64,000 nucleotides of DNA, taken from assembly GCF_963924675.1 (NCBI RefSeq), contig NC_089220.1, positions 54,818,639 to 54,882,638 on the forward strand, read 5' to 3'. A program made the position numbers and the translations under genes. This document shows positions 12,665-24,794 of this stretch, piece by piece. The notes beneath the pieces were generated by a model. It searched no databases, had not been told where the DNA came from, and was given only the letters and a program-made list of their open reading frames with translations. This DNA comes from Phocoena phocoena (Eukaryota; Chordata; Mammalia; Artiodactyla; Phocoenidae). Each line of letters starts with the position of its first letter. Positions within the stretch are counted from its first letter, which is position 1.

Positions 12665-13380
12665 GATCCTGGTGTACTGTCCACATTGCTGACAGGTGGG
12701 GCAGAGATTGCTCTTCAGGTTGTGTTCAGTTTACCTGAGAGACTGGGAACTAAACCATCACTGCTGCATCAAAGAAAGAAGATTGAGGGTCTTTGGTATA
12801 AAATGGGTGATATATCTTGGCTGAGGTTGCAGCTATCCTGGTAGAGGCCAAGGATTTTACATCTAGCGATCTGTAGGCATTAAGAGAGGAGTCAGGAAAT
12901 GTTTTGATCCTCTGCATCTGAGAAAATTTATCCTGGACATGGGGGCTGAGACTCTCCTAGAATTGATTATCAAGGGTACCTTTGTTCCAATCTCACTCAT
13001 TTTGAAACTAAGAAGCAGTAAATCTGGAATTGGGTTGGAAACAATGCCCAGGATTGTTAAGATGATGAAGAATTCCCCATATCCGTCTTAGGAGGCTGGG
13101 ATAATAATTAGAATGGACAGGGAGCCCTTTTTGGGACTAGATAGAAGCTGAATTGCCAAAACTCCTAGTGTCTCTTTGATTTGTTAGCTGGAGGTGGGCC
13201 AAAAACCTTGATATAGGCTCTGTATTAATTAGCATACAGGGTATGTTGCTAGAAGAGAGAGACCTCAAAATATTGCCCCTCATGTAACAGTCCAGAAATA
13301 TGTGGCCAAGGGTAGGTATGGATTCTGCTCCCTGAAGTCATTGACAGGCTTTAGCTCCTTTTATCTCATTGCTTTTATTC
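12665..13380. other. Unique sequence
   Basis: Nothing gene-like or repeat-like recognised. Confidence 0.45.
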
Positions 13381-13384
13381 CTTA

Positions 13385-13568
13385 GATCAGAGGTTGGCAC
13401 ATTTTTTTTGTATATTAGAATCACGTGGTGAATATGCTGGGCTTCATCGCTAGAGTTTCAGATTCAGGTCTTGGGTAGGTTCTGAGAATTTGCCTCTCCA
13501 ACAGTTTCCCTGGAGACGCTGATGCTGCTGGTCTTGGAACCATACCTTGAGAGCCACTATTCTAAGAT
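13385..13568 (+). mobile_element. MER5-like hAT DNA transposon remnant
   Basis: TATTAGAATCACGTGGTGAA, GAATTTGCCTCTCCAACAG, GCTGATGCTGCTGGTCTTGG and TTGAGAGCCACTATTCT match the MER5A consensus as I recall it, with the short non-autonomous length expected. Confidence 0.7.
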
Positions 13569-13569
13569 G

Positions 13570-14750
13570 TGGTTCTTGACCACTTGGTTGAAGCTGGCTT
13601 GCCTACATCATGCCTATGTTCCAGCCCTGGAGGCAGAGGCAAAGAACAAAGAGCAAGAAGTAGAACACTCCCACCTAGCTTAAGGACAGGTCTCGGAGTT
13701 GCTCACATCCCTACTGTTCACATTTATTGGCAAGAACTTTTTAACACAACTATCTGCAAGGGATGCTGGGAAATGTAGCTTCTAATTAACAGATCATGTT
13801 CCCAGCTAAAACATGGGGACTCTATTATCAAAAGGACGAAGGGGAGAAATAGTGGTCTTCCCTCAGCCTTGCCCACATATGGACATTCATATGCCCTCCC
13901 ATGGTCTGGGATGTGGAGGCTGGCTACTCTGCAGGTTCGGAGCAGTTCTCCCAGGACTTGAGAAAAGTCCTGAGCTCGGCCAGTTTCATGGGGAGTTTTC
14001 AGAACCTTAAATTTGGCTTGTGGGCCATGGCAGTAGTGACTCAAAACATTGGTTTTCTTCATTTCCCCCACTACCCTCCTCCTTTTCTTCTCTCTACCTC
14101 AGACCTCCACATCAGGTGGCCCATTTTGTTCACAGCTGATCCTACAGCAATTGTGTTCTTATCCTGCTGATGCTGCTTCCAGCTTTGATAGTGGTTGGAT
14201 ACTTGAGTAGGAATAAAATTCTTCTTGTTCTTCTGGTGGGTAGCTGAACTCTTAAATCTATTGCTCCAACCTGAAGCATGACCTTCAAAATCATGAACTT
14301 GTTTTAACCTGCCAGGTTGCCTAGCACAGAGAGTGAAAGAACTGTAATAAAATCTAATAAAAGGATTTATGATATGTAACAAAAGTGGTCCCTAACGTGG
14401 GTCTCACTGACCTATGGGTAAAAGGGAATATATTTTCCTTCATTAAAATTCTCAGCAGGAGAGACAACATTTCGTCAACAAAAAGACAGTGAACTTGAAG
14501 GTTTTACTCTCTCAGGATTTTGTTAAAACATTTCTTTCATTTTATTCTCACTTGCTAAGTTTTCATGACCCTAAATTCTATTTCCTTTGAAGATTGTGTA
14601 GCATCATTCTGTTTAAAAGACATTGTCTGAGAAAGATTAACTTAGTCTATTTCTCTATTGCTAACCTGCATTTTTATAAGCCATAAAAGCCTAGTCTAAC
14701 ATCACACCAATTGAACTCTTTCTGTGGTTCAAAGCTCAATAGCCTTTTCC
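13570..14750. other. Unique sequence
   Basis: No supported exon. Frames at 13724-14071 (-) and 13901-14170 (+) overlap on opposite strands and show no domain. Confidence 0.45.
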
Positions 14751-14754
14751 TGTA

Positions 14755-14918
14755 AAGGACAGTGGCTGAGCTCAGCCTCTGAAGTTCCAATACCTGCCTT
14801 CAAATCCTGGCACTTACTGTGTGTACTGGAACTTTTTATTTGAATTCTCTGAGTCTCAGTTTTCTCTCAGGAAAATGGGGATACAAACATACATACCTCA
14901 TAGGGTGGTTGTGTTAAA
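14755..14918 (-). mobile_element. MIR SINE, probably interrupted by the following element
   Basis: CTTCAAATCCTGGCACTTAC, GAGTCTCAGTTTTCTCTCAG, AAAATGGGGATACAAACA and CATAGGGTGGTTGTG are the reverse-strand MIR order. A MIR-end-like stretch (CCTAGTACCCAGTAAAGGC) resumes near 15402. Confidence 0.72.
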
Positions 14919-15400
14919 GGAAAATTATTCTGACACTTGTTAAAATGCTAAGGAAGATTTTATTCAGGACTACTACAACAGATCATGACTATCATAATAG
15001 GAGAGAGAGATTGGATTCAAGCCTAAATCCAGCAAAGGCAGCTAGGGATTTACAGCTAAAAAGCAGAGTGAGAGGGTCAGTGGATGGATAATTACTAACA
15101 GGGGACATCAGGGGAAGAGGGATTCTTGCTAAACTGGCCTGACAGGATTCTTGCTAAAGGCAAGCCAAGGACTTAAATATCAAAAGTGGGCGATGAAAAA
15201 CTTGATCAGATATCAGGGTGTGAGGGGGGGATTCTTACTAAACCGATTTAGTAGGATTCTTTAAGAGAAGAAGGGGGACAACGTCAAGGCATAGTTGAGA
15301 AGAGGGCTCAGAGGAGCCTGACAAAATTCAGTCAAGGAGGAAGTCTTTGTCAGTTGTGAGGCTTGAGTTAAATAACATTAGGTCACAACATTAGGTCAGT
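14919..15400 (-). mobile_element. Putative LTR element (unnamed) inside a MIR
   Basis: The block begins TGTTAAAGGAAAATTATTC and ends CAACATTAGGTCA, consistent with TG...CA ends. It has internal imperfect repeats of GGATTCTTGCTAAA (15121, 15148, 15229). On the - strand it carries AATAAAATCTTCC, a possible polyadenylation signal. I found no clear target-site duplication. Orientation and class are inferred. Confidence 0.45.
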
Positions 15401-15419
15401 CCCTAGTACCCAGTAAAGG

Positions 15420-16738
15420 CTGATTAAATGGGTTTTTTTTATATTTTAAAAATAATTTATTAATGATAGGCATAAGCTAGCGTTGATTATCCTGAAAATT
15501 ATTTCTTACAGTGGTATAGTATAGTTCTTTTTAAACTTATGTATACTGAATTCAAGGTGGTATCCAGGATTAGATTCTGAAACAGCAAAGAGACTTTATT
15601 GGAAGACAAGTGAAATCCAAATAAAGTCTTCAGGTTAGTTAATTGTAACACAGTGATGTTAATTTTTCACTCTGACCAGTGAACCTGGCTCTATAAGGTG
15701 TTAGCATTAAGGGAAACTGAGTGAAGGGCATATGGAAACTCTTTGTCAATACTTCTCTAAATATAAAATATTTTTTCAAAATTTAAAAATGTATTAAACT
15801 TATGTATACAGGTAAAAAATGTGTACATTTTCCCTCTCTGGCTAATACAAAAGTGCAAGCTACTCACAAATACCCACTAGAACTATTGTAACAGGGGCGA
15901 TAGCCTTGACTTGTTATGTTGGTAGAAGGACCATTCCTAGTGCTGGAGAACTTGTATATTTCACTCAGGAGGGCAAATGAGCAATATTTTTCAATAGACA
16001 TCCATTTTATGGGCAGAAGTGTTGGGTAATATTTATTCATGTGACCTTTGTTCCTAAACCACAGTTACAATAACTGTTTTTAAGGCTGATTTAACGTTAA
16101 CTAACCTTATTATTAAAATTAACAATGATTATGTCTCTCTGCCATTTTCTGAGTGTATATAAATTGGAGAACTTTTTTTATATCCAAATCCAGAGCAAAT
16201 GCCATTCATGTGTTCTCATGAATTTACCAGGATAAATATATCCTTTCAGGTTTTTGGCCACTCTTTGGTCTTCCTGATGGGATGGCATTGTGGAAGACAG
16301 GCCCAATGACCATATGGCATTTGGGAGTTATATTTGAAAACTAGGGTGTGAGCTAGACCCTCATCTGCTGAGGGAGAATACCAACCATGAAGCCTTGAGA
16401 GAGCATGCTGAAGTCAAGCCAGAAACATGTCCAAAGCTGTCTCAATTGTAAGATGAAATTGAGGTGACATAATAGTAACTGAATACAGGATTGAACTGGG
16501 GTTAGAGGACTACTAGACTGCAGAAAGTATGGTGGCAAATTTAGATAAATACCTAAATTCCACATCCAGCAGGGCCTGGGATATGGTTTAGAACATTCAG
16601 ATAGAGCAAAGGCAGTGTAGGCTAGATCTAAGTAAATAGCATATAAAAGGACAGATACTGTTCAATTACTTGGGAGCTGAAAATATAAATAAGCTTTGGG
16701 TCTGGGGTGCTGAAAGCCAAAGGGCATGATGGATTACC
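15420..16738. other. Unique AT-rich sequence
   Basis: No gene or nameable repeat. The - strand frame 16353-16565 has no recognised domain. Confidence 0.45.
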
Positions 16739-17640
16739 TTTTTAAATCAGATTTTTTTCCTATTGAGTTTTATGAATTCTTTACATATTTTGGATAATAG
16801 TCCCTTATTGGGCATATGGTTTTCAAATATTCTATCCCAATATTTTCTGTAGGTTGCCTCTTCATTTTGTTGATTGTATTTTTTCTGTGCAGAGCTTTTT
16901 AGTTTGATGTATCCCACCTCTTTATTTTTCATTCTGTTGCTTGTGCTTTGGTGCCATATCCAAAAAATTGTTGCAAAGACCAATGTTAAGAAGCTTTTTC
17001 CCTATGATCATTTCTAATAGTTTTATAGACAAAGGTCTTACATTTAAGTCTTTAATTCATTTTGAGTTAATTTTTGTGAGTGGTATAACGGTCAAATTTC
17101 ATTCCTTTGCATGTGAATATAAAGTTTTCCCACTGCCATTTATTGAAGATCTAACATTTTCTCACTGAGTGTTCTTGATTCCCTTGTCAGATATTAGTTG
17201 ACAAAGGAGTATGGGTTTATTTCTGGACTCTCAGTTCTGTTGCATTGGCCTATGTGTCTGTTTTCATTCCTGTACCATACTATTTTGACTACTATAGATT
17301 TGTAATGTTTAAAGTCAGGAATTGTGATACTACCCCTTAGTTCTTTTTTTCTCAGGATTTCTTTGTCTATTCAGGGTCTTTTGTGTTTCCACATGAATTT
17401 TAGTATGTTTTCTTCTATTTCTGTGAAAACTGCCATTGGAATTTTGATAGAGATTACATTGAATCTATAGATGGATTTGGGTAGTATGGACATTTTAACA
17501 ATATTAATTCTACCAATCCATGAACACAAAGTATCTTTCCATTTATTTGTGTCTTCTTTAATTTCTTTCATCAGTGTATTATAGTTTTCAGTTAAATTTA
17601 TTCCTTTGGTTAAATTTATTCCTAATATATTATTGTTTTT

Positions 17641-17828
17641 GATGCTATTGTAAAAGAGATTGTCTTCTCAATTCCTCTTTCTGATAGTTAATTTTTAGTG
17701 TATAGAAATACAACTGATTCTTGTTTTTGTTTTTGATGCTATTGTAAAAGAGATTGTCTTCTTAATTTCTCTTTCTGATAGTTAATTTTTAGTGTATAGA
17801 AATGCAACTGATTATTGTATGTTGATTT
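17641..17828. repeat. 94-bp tandem duplication inside L1 ORF2
   Basis: GATGCTATTGTAAAAGAGAT begins at 17641 and again at 17735. The two 94-bp units differ at only a few bases (for example TCTCAATTCC versus TCTTAATTTC), so the duplication post-dates the L1 insertion. Confidence 0.9.
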
Positions 17829-19895
17829 TGTATCTTTACTGAATTTGTTTGTTCTAACAGTTTTTGGTGGAGTTTTTACTCTTTTCTATATATAATATCA
17901 TATCTGTAAACAGAGACAATTTTACTTCTTTCTTTTTAATCTAAATGCCTTTTATTTTTTTCTTTCTTATGGCTCTGGCTAAAACTTCCAGTACTATGTT
18001 GAAAAGAAGTGAGAAGAGTGGACACCTATGTCTTGTTCCTGATCTTAGAGAAAAATCTTTAACCTGTTCCAGTTGAGTATGTTAGCTGTGAACTTGACAT
18101 ATATGGTCTTTATTATGTTGAGCTATATTCCTTCAATACCAATTTTTTAGCTTTCATTATGAAGGATGTTGAATTTTGCCAAGTTTCTTCTGTATCTATT
18201 GAAGTGATTATATGATTTTAGTTTCATTCAATTAATGTGGTGTATCACATCTATTCATTTGTGTATGTTGAATCATCTTTTAATCCCAGGGATAAATTCC
18301 ACTTTATCATGGTGTATTATCCTTTTAATATATTGTTGAATTCAGTTTGCTAGTATTTTGTTGTGAAATTTTGTATCTATATTCATCAGGTATATTTACC
18401 TGTGGTTTTCTTTTCTTGTAGTATCCTTCTAGAGCTCTGGTATCAGGGTAATGCTGACTGTGTAAAATGAGTGTTCCCTTCTCTTCATTTTCTGGAAGAG
18501 TTTGAGAAGGATTGGTAGTAATTTTTCTTTAAATGTTTGGTAGAATTCATCAGTGAAATCATCTGGTCCTGGACGTTTCTTGTTGGAAGTTTTCTGATTC
18601 CTTATGCAATAAGAACATTGCATTATTTGTTTTAGGTCTGTTCAGATTTTCTGTTTCTTTATGATTCAGTCTTGGTAAGTTGTATGTTTTTAGGAATTTA
18701 TCTATTTGTAATAGGTTATTCAAGTTGTTAATCTGTAATTGTTCATATATTTTCTTATGATCCTTAGTATTTCTGTGTATCAGTTGTGATATCTCCTTTT
18801 TCATTTCTGATTTTATTTGGGTTTTCTTTTTTCTTAGTTAGTCTAGCTAAATGTTCAATTTTATCTTTTCAAAAAAAACAGCTCTTAGTTTCATTGATTT
18901 TTGTCTATTGTTTTTCTGGTCTCTGTTTCATGTATTTCTGCTCTGATTTTTATTTCCATCCTTCTGCTAACTTTGGGCTTAGTTCTTCTTTTTCTAATTC
19001 CTGAGGTATAACATTAGGTTGTTTATTTGAGATCTTTCTTTCTTCTTAATATAGGTGTTTGTTGCTATAAACTTGGCTCTCAGACTGCTTTTGCTGCATC
19101 ACATAAGTTTTGGTATGTTATGTTTTCCATTTTTGTTTGTTTCAAGATTATTTAAATTTCCTTTTGATTTCCTCTTTGATCCATTGGATGTTCAGGAGCA
19201 TGTTGTTTGAATCTGCATATATTTGAATTTTCTAGTTTTATTTCTGTTATTGTTTTTAGTTTCATACCTTTATGGTCTGAAAAATACTTGATATGATTTC
19301 AGTCTTCTCAAATTTGCTAAGACTTGTTTTGTGACCTAATGTGATCTATCCTGGAGAATGTTAACATGTGCAATCGAGAAGAATGTATATTCTACTGCTG
19401 TTGAATGTTCTATATATGTCTGTTAGGGCCATCTGGCCTCAAGTTAGTTCAAGTTCAATGTTTCCCTATTGATTTTCTGTATAGATGATCTAGCCATTGC
19501 TGAAAGTAGGCTATTAAAGCCTCCTAATATTATTGTATTGTTTTCCATTTCTCTCTTCAGATTTGTTAGTATTTGCTTAATTATGTAGGTGCTCTGATCC
19601 TGGGTTCATTTGTAATGAAATTACAAAATTTATATTTATAATTGTTATACATTATATAATATATTTATAATTGTTATATCCTCTTGATGAATTGACCCTT
19701 TAATTATTATATAATGACTTTCTCTTTCTCTTGTTATATTTTTTGACTTAAAATCTTATTTTGTGTGACATAAGTATAGCTACCCTCACTTTCTTTTGGT
19801 TTCATTGGCATGGAATATCTTTTTCATCCTTCACTTTGAGATATGGGTATTCATCAGGCTGAGTGAGTCTCTTGTAGGTGGCATATAGTTGGCTC

Positions 19896-20100
19896 TTTTT
19901 TTTTTTTTTCGGTATGCAGGCCTCTCACTGTTGTGGCCTCTCCCGTTGCAGAGCACAGGCTCCGGATGCGCAGGCTCAGTGGCCATGGCTCATGGGTCCA
20001 GCTGCTCCATGGCATGTGGGATCTTCCTGGACCGGGGCACGAACCCGTGTCCCCTGCATTGGCAGGCGTACTCTCAACCACTGCGCCACCAGGGAAGCCC
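19896..20100 (-). mobile_element. CHR-2-type SINE inside old L1
   Basis: T tract, then the reverse CHR-2 body (GCAGAGCACAGGCTCCGGAT, CACGAACCCGTGTCCCCTGC), ending CCACCAGGGAAGCCC. The L1 ORF2 sequence resumes at 20101 with ATCCATTCAACAGGCACTC-type sequence. Confidence 0.93.
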
Positions 20101-20221
20101 TTGTTTTTTGTTTTTTTTTAAAATCCATTCAACAGGCACTCTATGCCTTTTGATTTGTGAATTTAATCCATTTACATTTATAGTGATTATTGATAGATAA
20201 GGACCTAATATTGCCATCTTA

Positions 20222-20576
20222 CAGTAAGTACCCTACATAAGAACCTTCAAGTTGTGAACTTCCAAAGATGCAAACATATGTTTACATGTCCAGTCACATA
20301 AGTTAGTTCACATGTCTGGCGTACATTGTCATGTGCATGCATCCTCTACAAGTGGTTGTGTTTTTGTGTACTTTACTGTACAGTACTGTATAGAGTACAG
20401 TAGAACAGTATCTTTATTTCAAGCACAGGATGTCTGGAAGCGAGCATAAAAGCTGCGGTATATATCTGATTGTGTTAGTTGGGTACCTAGGCTAACTTTG
20501 TTAGAATTAACAAACAAATTTGGACTTATGAACGTGCTCTCAGAGCAGAACTTGTTTTTATGTAGGGGACTTACTG
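20222..20576. mobile_element. Tigger/pogo-like non-autonomous DNA transposon with TA target duplication
   Basis: The termini are inverted repeats: CAGTAAGTACCCTACATA at the left and TATGTAGGGGACTTACTG at the right, one mismatch apart. TA dinucleotides flank at 20220-20221 and 20577-20578. Removing the element leaves continuous L1 sequence (TTGCCATCTTA joined to TGGTTTTCTGG). The 355-bp length and lack of a transposase frame mark it as a MITE-type derivative. The family name is from recall. Confidence 0.88.
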
Positions 20577-21007
20577 TATGGTTTTCTGGCTTTTTTGTAG
20601 TGCTCTTGTTATTATTATCCTCTCTGTCTTCTTTTGTGAATTGGTGATTTTCTGTAGTGGTATGCTTTGATTCTCTTCTCTCTTTTTTTAATCTTTCTTT
20701 TTATAATATTTTTAATATTTTCTTGTAATTGACAATACAAAATAACGTTTTATAGGAGACTCAGAGTTTCATAGACTTGGTAAGCTGAGTGTTTTCTTGT
20801 AGTGAAAAACATATTCCTTTTCTCCTGCTCTTTCCAGTATAATGGAGAAAATGGCCATTGTTAATGTTTTGAATCTTTTTCTCTGGGCTTAGGTTGGTTT
20901 CATTTTCATTTGGATAATCGACATCATTTAACAATTGTACAACGTTCTGTATTTTGCTTTTGTCACTTACAGCCATTTCTCCATGTTGTTATAGTTTTCC
21001 AGTTTAT

Positions 21008-22252
21008 TTTTTGGATTTTATTTTATTTTTTTTATACAGCACATTCTTATTAGTTATCTATTTTATACATATTAGTGTATATATGTCAATCCCAATCTCC
21101 CAATTCATCCCACCACCACCGCCCCACCACTTCCCCCCTTGGTGTCCATATGTTTGTTCTCTACATCTGTGTCTCTATTTCTGCCTCACAAACCAATTCC
21201 TTTGTACCATTTTTCTAGATTCCACATATATGCATTAATATACAATATTTGTTTTTCTCTTTTTGACTTACTTCACTCTGTATGACAGTCTCTAGGTCCA
21301 TCCACGTCTCTAAAAATGACCCAATTTCATTCCTTTCTATGGCTGAGTAATATTCCACTGAATATATGTACTACAGCTTCTTTATCCATTTGTCTGTCAA
21401 TAGGCATTTAGGTTGCTTCCATGACCTGACTATTGTAAATAGTGCTGCAATGAACATTGGGGTGCATGTGTCTTTTTGAATTATGGATTTCTCTGGGGAT
21501 ATGCCCAGTAGTGGGCATTTAGAGAAGAGCTAACACCCATCCTTCTCAAACTCTTCCAAAAAATTGCAGAGGAAGGAACACTCCCAAACTCATTCTACAA
21601 TGCCACCATCACCCTGATACCAAAAAAGATACCAGACAAAGATACTACAAAAATTACAGACCAATATCACTGATGAATATAGATCCAAGAATCCTCAACA
21701 AAATATTAGCAAACAGAATCCAACAACACATTAAAAGGATCATACACCATGATCAAGTGGAATTTATCCCAGGGATGTGAGGATTCTTCAATATACGCAA
21801 ATCAATCAATGTGATACACCATTTTAGCAAATTGAAGAATAAAAACCATATGATCATCTCAATAGATGTAGAAAAAGCTTTTGACAAAATTCAATGCACA
21901 TTTATGATAAAAACTCTCCAGAAAGTGGGCACAGAGGGAAACTACCTGAACATAATAAAGGCCATATACGACAAACTCACAGCAAACATCATTCTCAATG
22001 GTGAAAAACTGAAAGCATTTCCTCTAAGATCAGGAACGAGACAAGGATGTCCACTCTAACCACTATTATTCAACATAGTTTTGGAAGTCCTAGCCACGGC
22101 AATCAGAGAAGAGAAAGAAATGAAAGGAATACAAATTGGAAAAGTAGAAATAAAACTGTCACTATATGCAGATGACATTATACTATACATAGATAATCCT
22201 AAAGATGCCACCAGAAAACTACTAGAGCTAATCAATGAATTTGGTAAAGTCG
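21008..22252 (-). mobile_element. L1 with 5' inversion (twin-priming structure)
   Basis: 21008-21520 is a - strand L1 3' end: T-rich start, ATACAGCACATTCTTATTAG, then the ORF2 C-terminus up to ATGCCCAGTAGTGGGCA. At about 21521 orientation flips. 21525-22252 is + strand ORF2 reverse transcriptase, with [25 protein letters not shown] and an intact YADD box in [15 protein letters not shown]. The junction joins the 5' edges of both pieces, as twin priming predicts, with the intervening ORF2 missing. Confidence 0.85.
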
Positions 22253-24236
22253 ATTCTCTTCTCTTTATCTTTTGTGTACATCCTATATGTTTTTGCTTTG
22301 GTGTTACCATGAGACTTACATAAAACATACATATAACAGTCCATTTTAAGCTGATAACAACTTAACCTAGGTCACATACAAAAACTCATTCCCACCCTAC
22401 ATTTTATTTTAATGTCACAATTTATATCTTTTTAATTTTATATTATTAACAATTATTGTAGTTATAATAATTTTTAATACGTTTGTCCTTTAACCTTATA
22501 CTAGTGATAAGAGGTTAACACATCACCATTTTTACACTATTTGTGTATTGTGAATTTGACTGTGTACTTTACCAGCGTGCTTTATATTTTTATATGTTTT
22601 CATGTTGATTGATTTCAGATTGAAGAACTCTTTTCAGCATTTCTTTTTTTTTTAACATAGCATTTCTTGTAAGGCAGGTTTAGTGGTGATTAACTCCTTC
22701 AGCTTTTGTTTGTGTGAAAAAGTCTTTATCTTGCCTTTGAAAAGGACAACTTTGCCAGGTAAGTTATTCTTAGTTGGCAGGATTTTTTCTCCTTTTAGTG
22801 CCATCAATATATCTCATCACTCTCCTGGTGTGAAAGGTTTCTGCTGAGAAATCTGCTTATAGCCTTTTGGGAGTTCCCTTGTATGTGAGGATATTTTTCT
22901 CTTGGCTGCTTTTAAAAATTTCTCTTTGTCTTTGATTTTAGTCAGTTTCATTATAATGTGTCTTGGAGAGGTTCTCTTTACATTGAGTTTGTTTGGTGAC
23001 CTATGAACTTCCTGAACTTGGATGTCTAAATTTCTCTTTAGATTTGGGAAGTTCTCAGCCATTATTTTTTTAAATAAGCTTTTTGCCCCTTTCTCCCTCT
23101 CTTTTCCTTCTGGGACTCCAATAATTCATATATTGTTTCTGTTAATGATATTCAGTAGTTCACATAGATTTTCTTCACTCCTTTTAAAATTCTTTTTAAT
23201 TTGTTCTCCCCTGACTGGGTAATTTCAAATGATCTGTCTTCTACTTCACAGATTCTTTCTTCTGCTTAAATAAAGTCTGCTTTTCTTGCTATCTATTGTA
23301 TTCTACTGTATTCTTCAGCTCCAGTATTTCTCTTTGCTTCTTTTATAAATGATTTTTATCTCCCTGTTAAATTTCTTATTTTGTTCATGTACTGTTTTCC
23401 TGATTTAATTGAATTGTTTTCTGTGTTTTCTTATAGCTCACTAAGCTTCCTTACAACAACTATTTTGAATTCGTAATCTGGCAAATCATAGACCTCCATT
23501 TATTTGGGATTGGTTCCTGGAAAATTATTATGTTCCTTTGGTGGTGTCATGTTTCTTTGATTTTTTTATGTTCCTTGAAGTCTTGTACGGATATCTTTGC
23601 ACTTGAAGGAGTCACCTCCTTCAGTTTTTACTGACCTCTTCAGTGGGTCCAACCTCAGACTGTTTTTGCTCTAATGGTGTGCTGGTATTTCTCCACTTGA
23701 CTATTGGACCTCTACAGAGATACTCTCATGCATGAGTAATTGTCAAAATCAGCATTCTTTGTGGGGAAGATGCTAGAAAACTCCTATTTTTCCATTTTGA
23801 TGACATCACTCTCTGATTTAACTCATTTTTATATCACATTCCTCATGGCTCTAGCTCTTGTCATAAGAAATCTGGGAAGTATGCCTTCCAGAAATGCCAG
23901 TACTTCCTCAATGGAAGTTAAGCATTCCTTAACTATCAGAAAGTAAATATTAATGACAAACAGAGAGCATTGCCTCATTTCATTAATAATATCTACCTAT
24001 TTCTTCCCTTTCATACCTGTTTTGATGTTCTCTTACCAGTATCTCTACTTTGAGTGCTGCCTTCAGATGGCATAGGTCTGCCTGTTGCTATTGTACTCAG
24101 TTTGTGTGTCCTCTTTCTGTACTCACTATTGTCCTGTGCCCTGGGACATCTGTGTCCTAGTCCATCCTCACTTAGATTCTCTTGCTATTAATAGGAAGGC
24201 ACTAATATATTTCATTCTGTATCCTAGTAGGATTAT

Positions 24237-24720
24237 TTTAAATATTTTATTGAAGTATAATGTACATATACATATAGAAAATGTAAGTGTACAGCTCACT
24301 GAATTTTCACAAGTTCAACATATCCATTCAACCAGCACCCAGCTCAAGAAACAGATTATTACCAGTGCCTCAGAAACCTCTCTCATGTTAGTCCCCCATC
24401 ACCATTGCCTGTACCAAAGATAACCACATGCTGACCACTAACAGCACATTTTAGTCTTGCTGTGTTTTTGTACTTTACATAAGTTTAATTACATAGTATA
24501 TATTCTTTTGGATATACTTCTTTTGCTTAATATGTTTGTGAGATTCATCTATATTATTGAAAAGTAGAGTGTTTATTCTCATTGCTCTACATACTCCTTT
24601 GTGTGATTATATTATTTTATTGAATCAGGTGTCATAGGAACATTTGGCATTTCTATATTTTCCCTATTTTGAATAATGCTGCTATTTTTTTTTAAAAAAC
24701 AGAATTTAAAGCTTTTGCTA
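24237..24720 (-). mobile_element. L1M-type 3' end fragment
   Basis: ATTTTATTGAAGTATAATGTAC, GTGTACAGCTCACTGAATTT, ACCAGCACCCAGCTCAAGAA and TTGCTTAATATGTTTGTGAGA resemble an old mammalian L1 3' UTR/ORF2 end read in reverse. Confidence 0.65.
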
Positions 24721-24794
24721 TTAAAGCTGGGAAGCATATTTGGGAAGTGACAGAGTTACTATTATATGTAGTCTTATTGGTAACCTCAGGGAAC

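Larger units (their letters stand above)
16740..23960 (-). mobile_element. Old L1 LINE, 3'-truncated, host to three later insertions
   Basis: ORF2 fragments run from 16747 to about 19890, then 20101-20219 and 20579-21005. The inter-ORF region (GGTGTTACCATGAGACTTAC) starts near 22255. An ORF1 C-terminal fragment lies at 22817-23062 (SPRHIIMKLTKIKDKEKFL). A 5' UTR-like part ends near 23800-23960. Interruptions: SINE 19896-20100, DNA transposon 20222-20576, inverted L1 about 21008-22252. All frames are broken. Confidence 0.82.
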
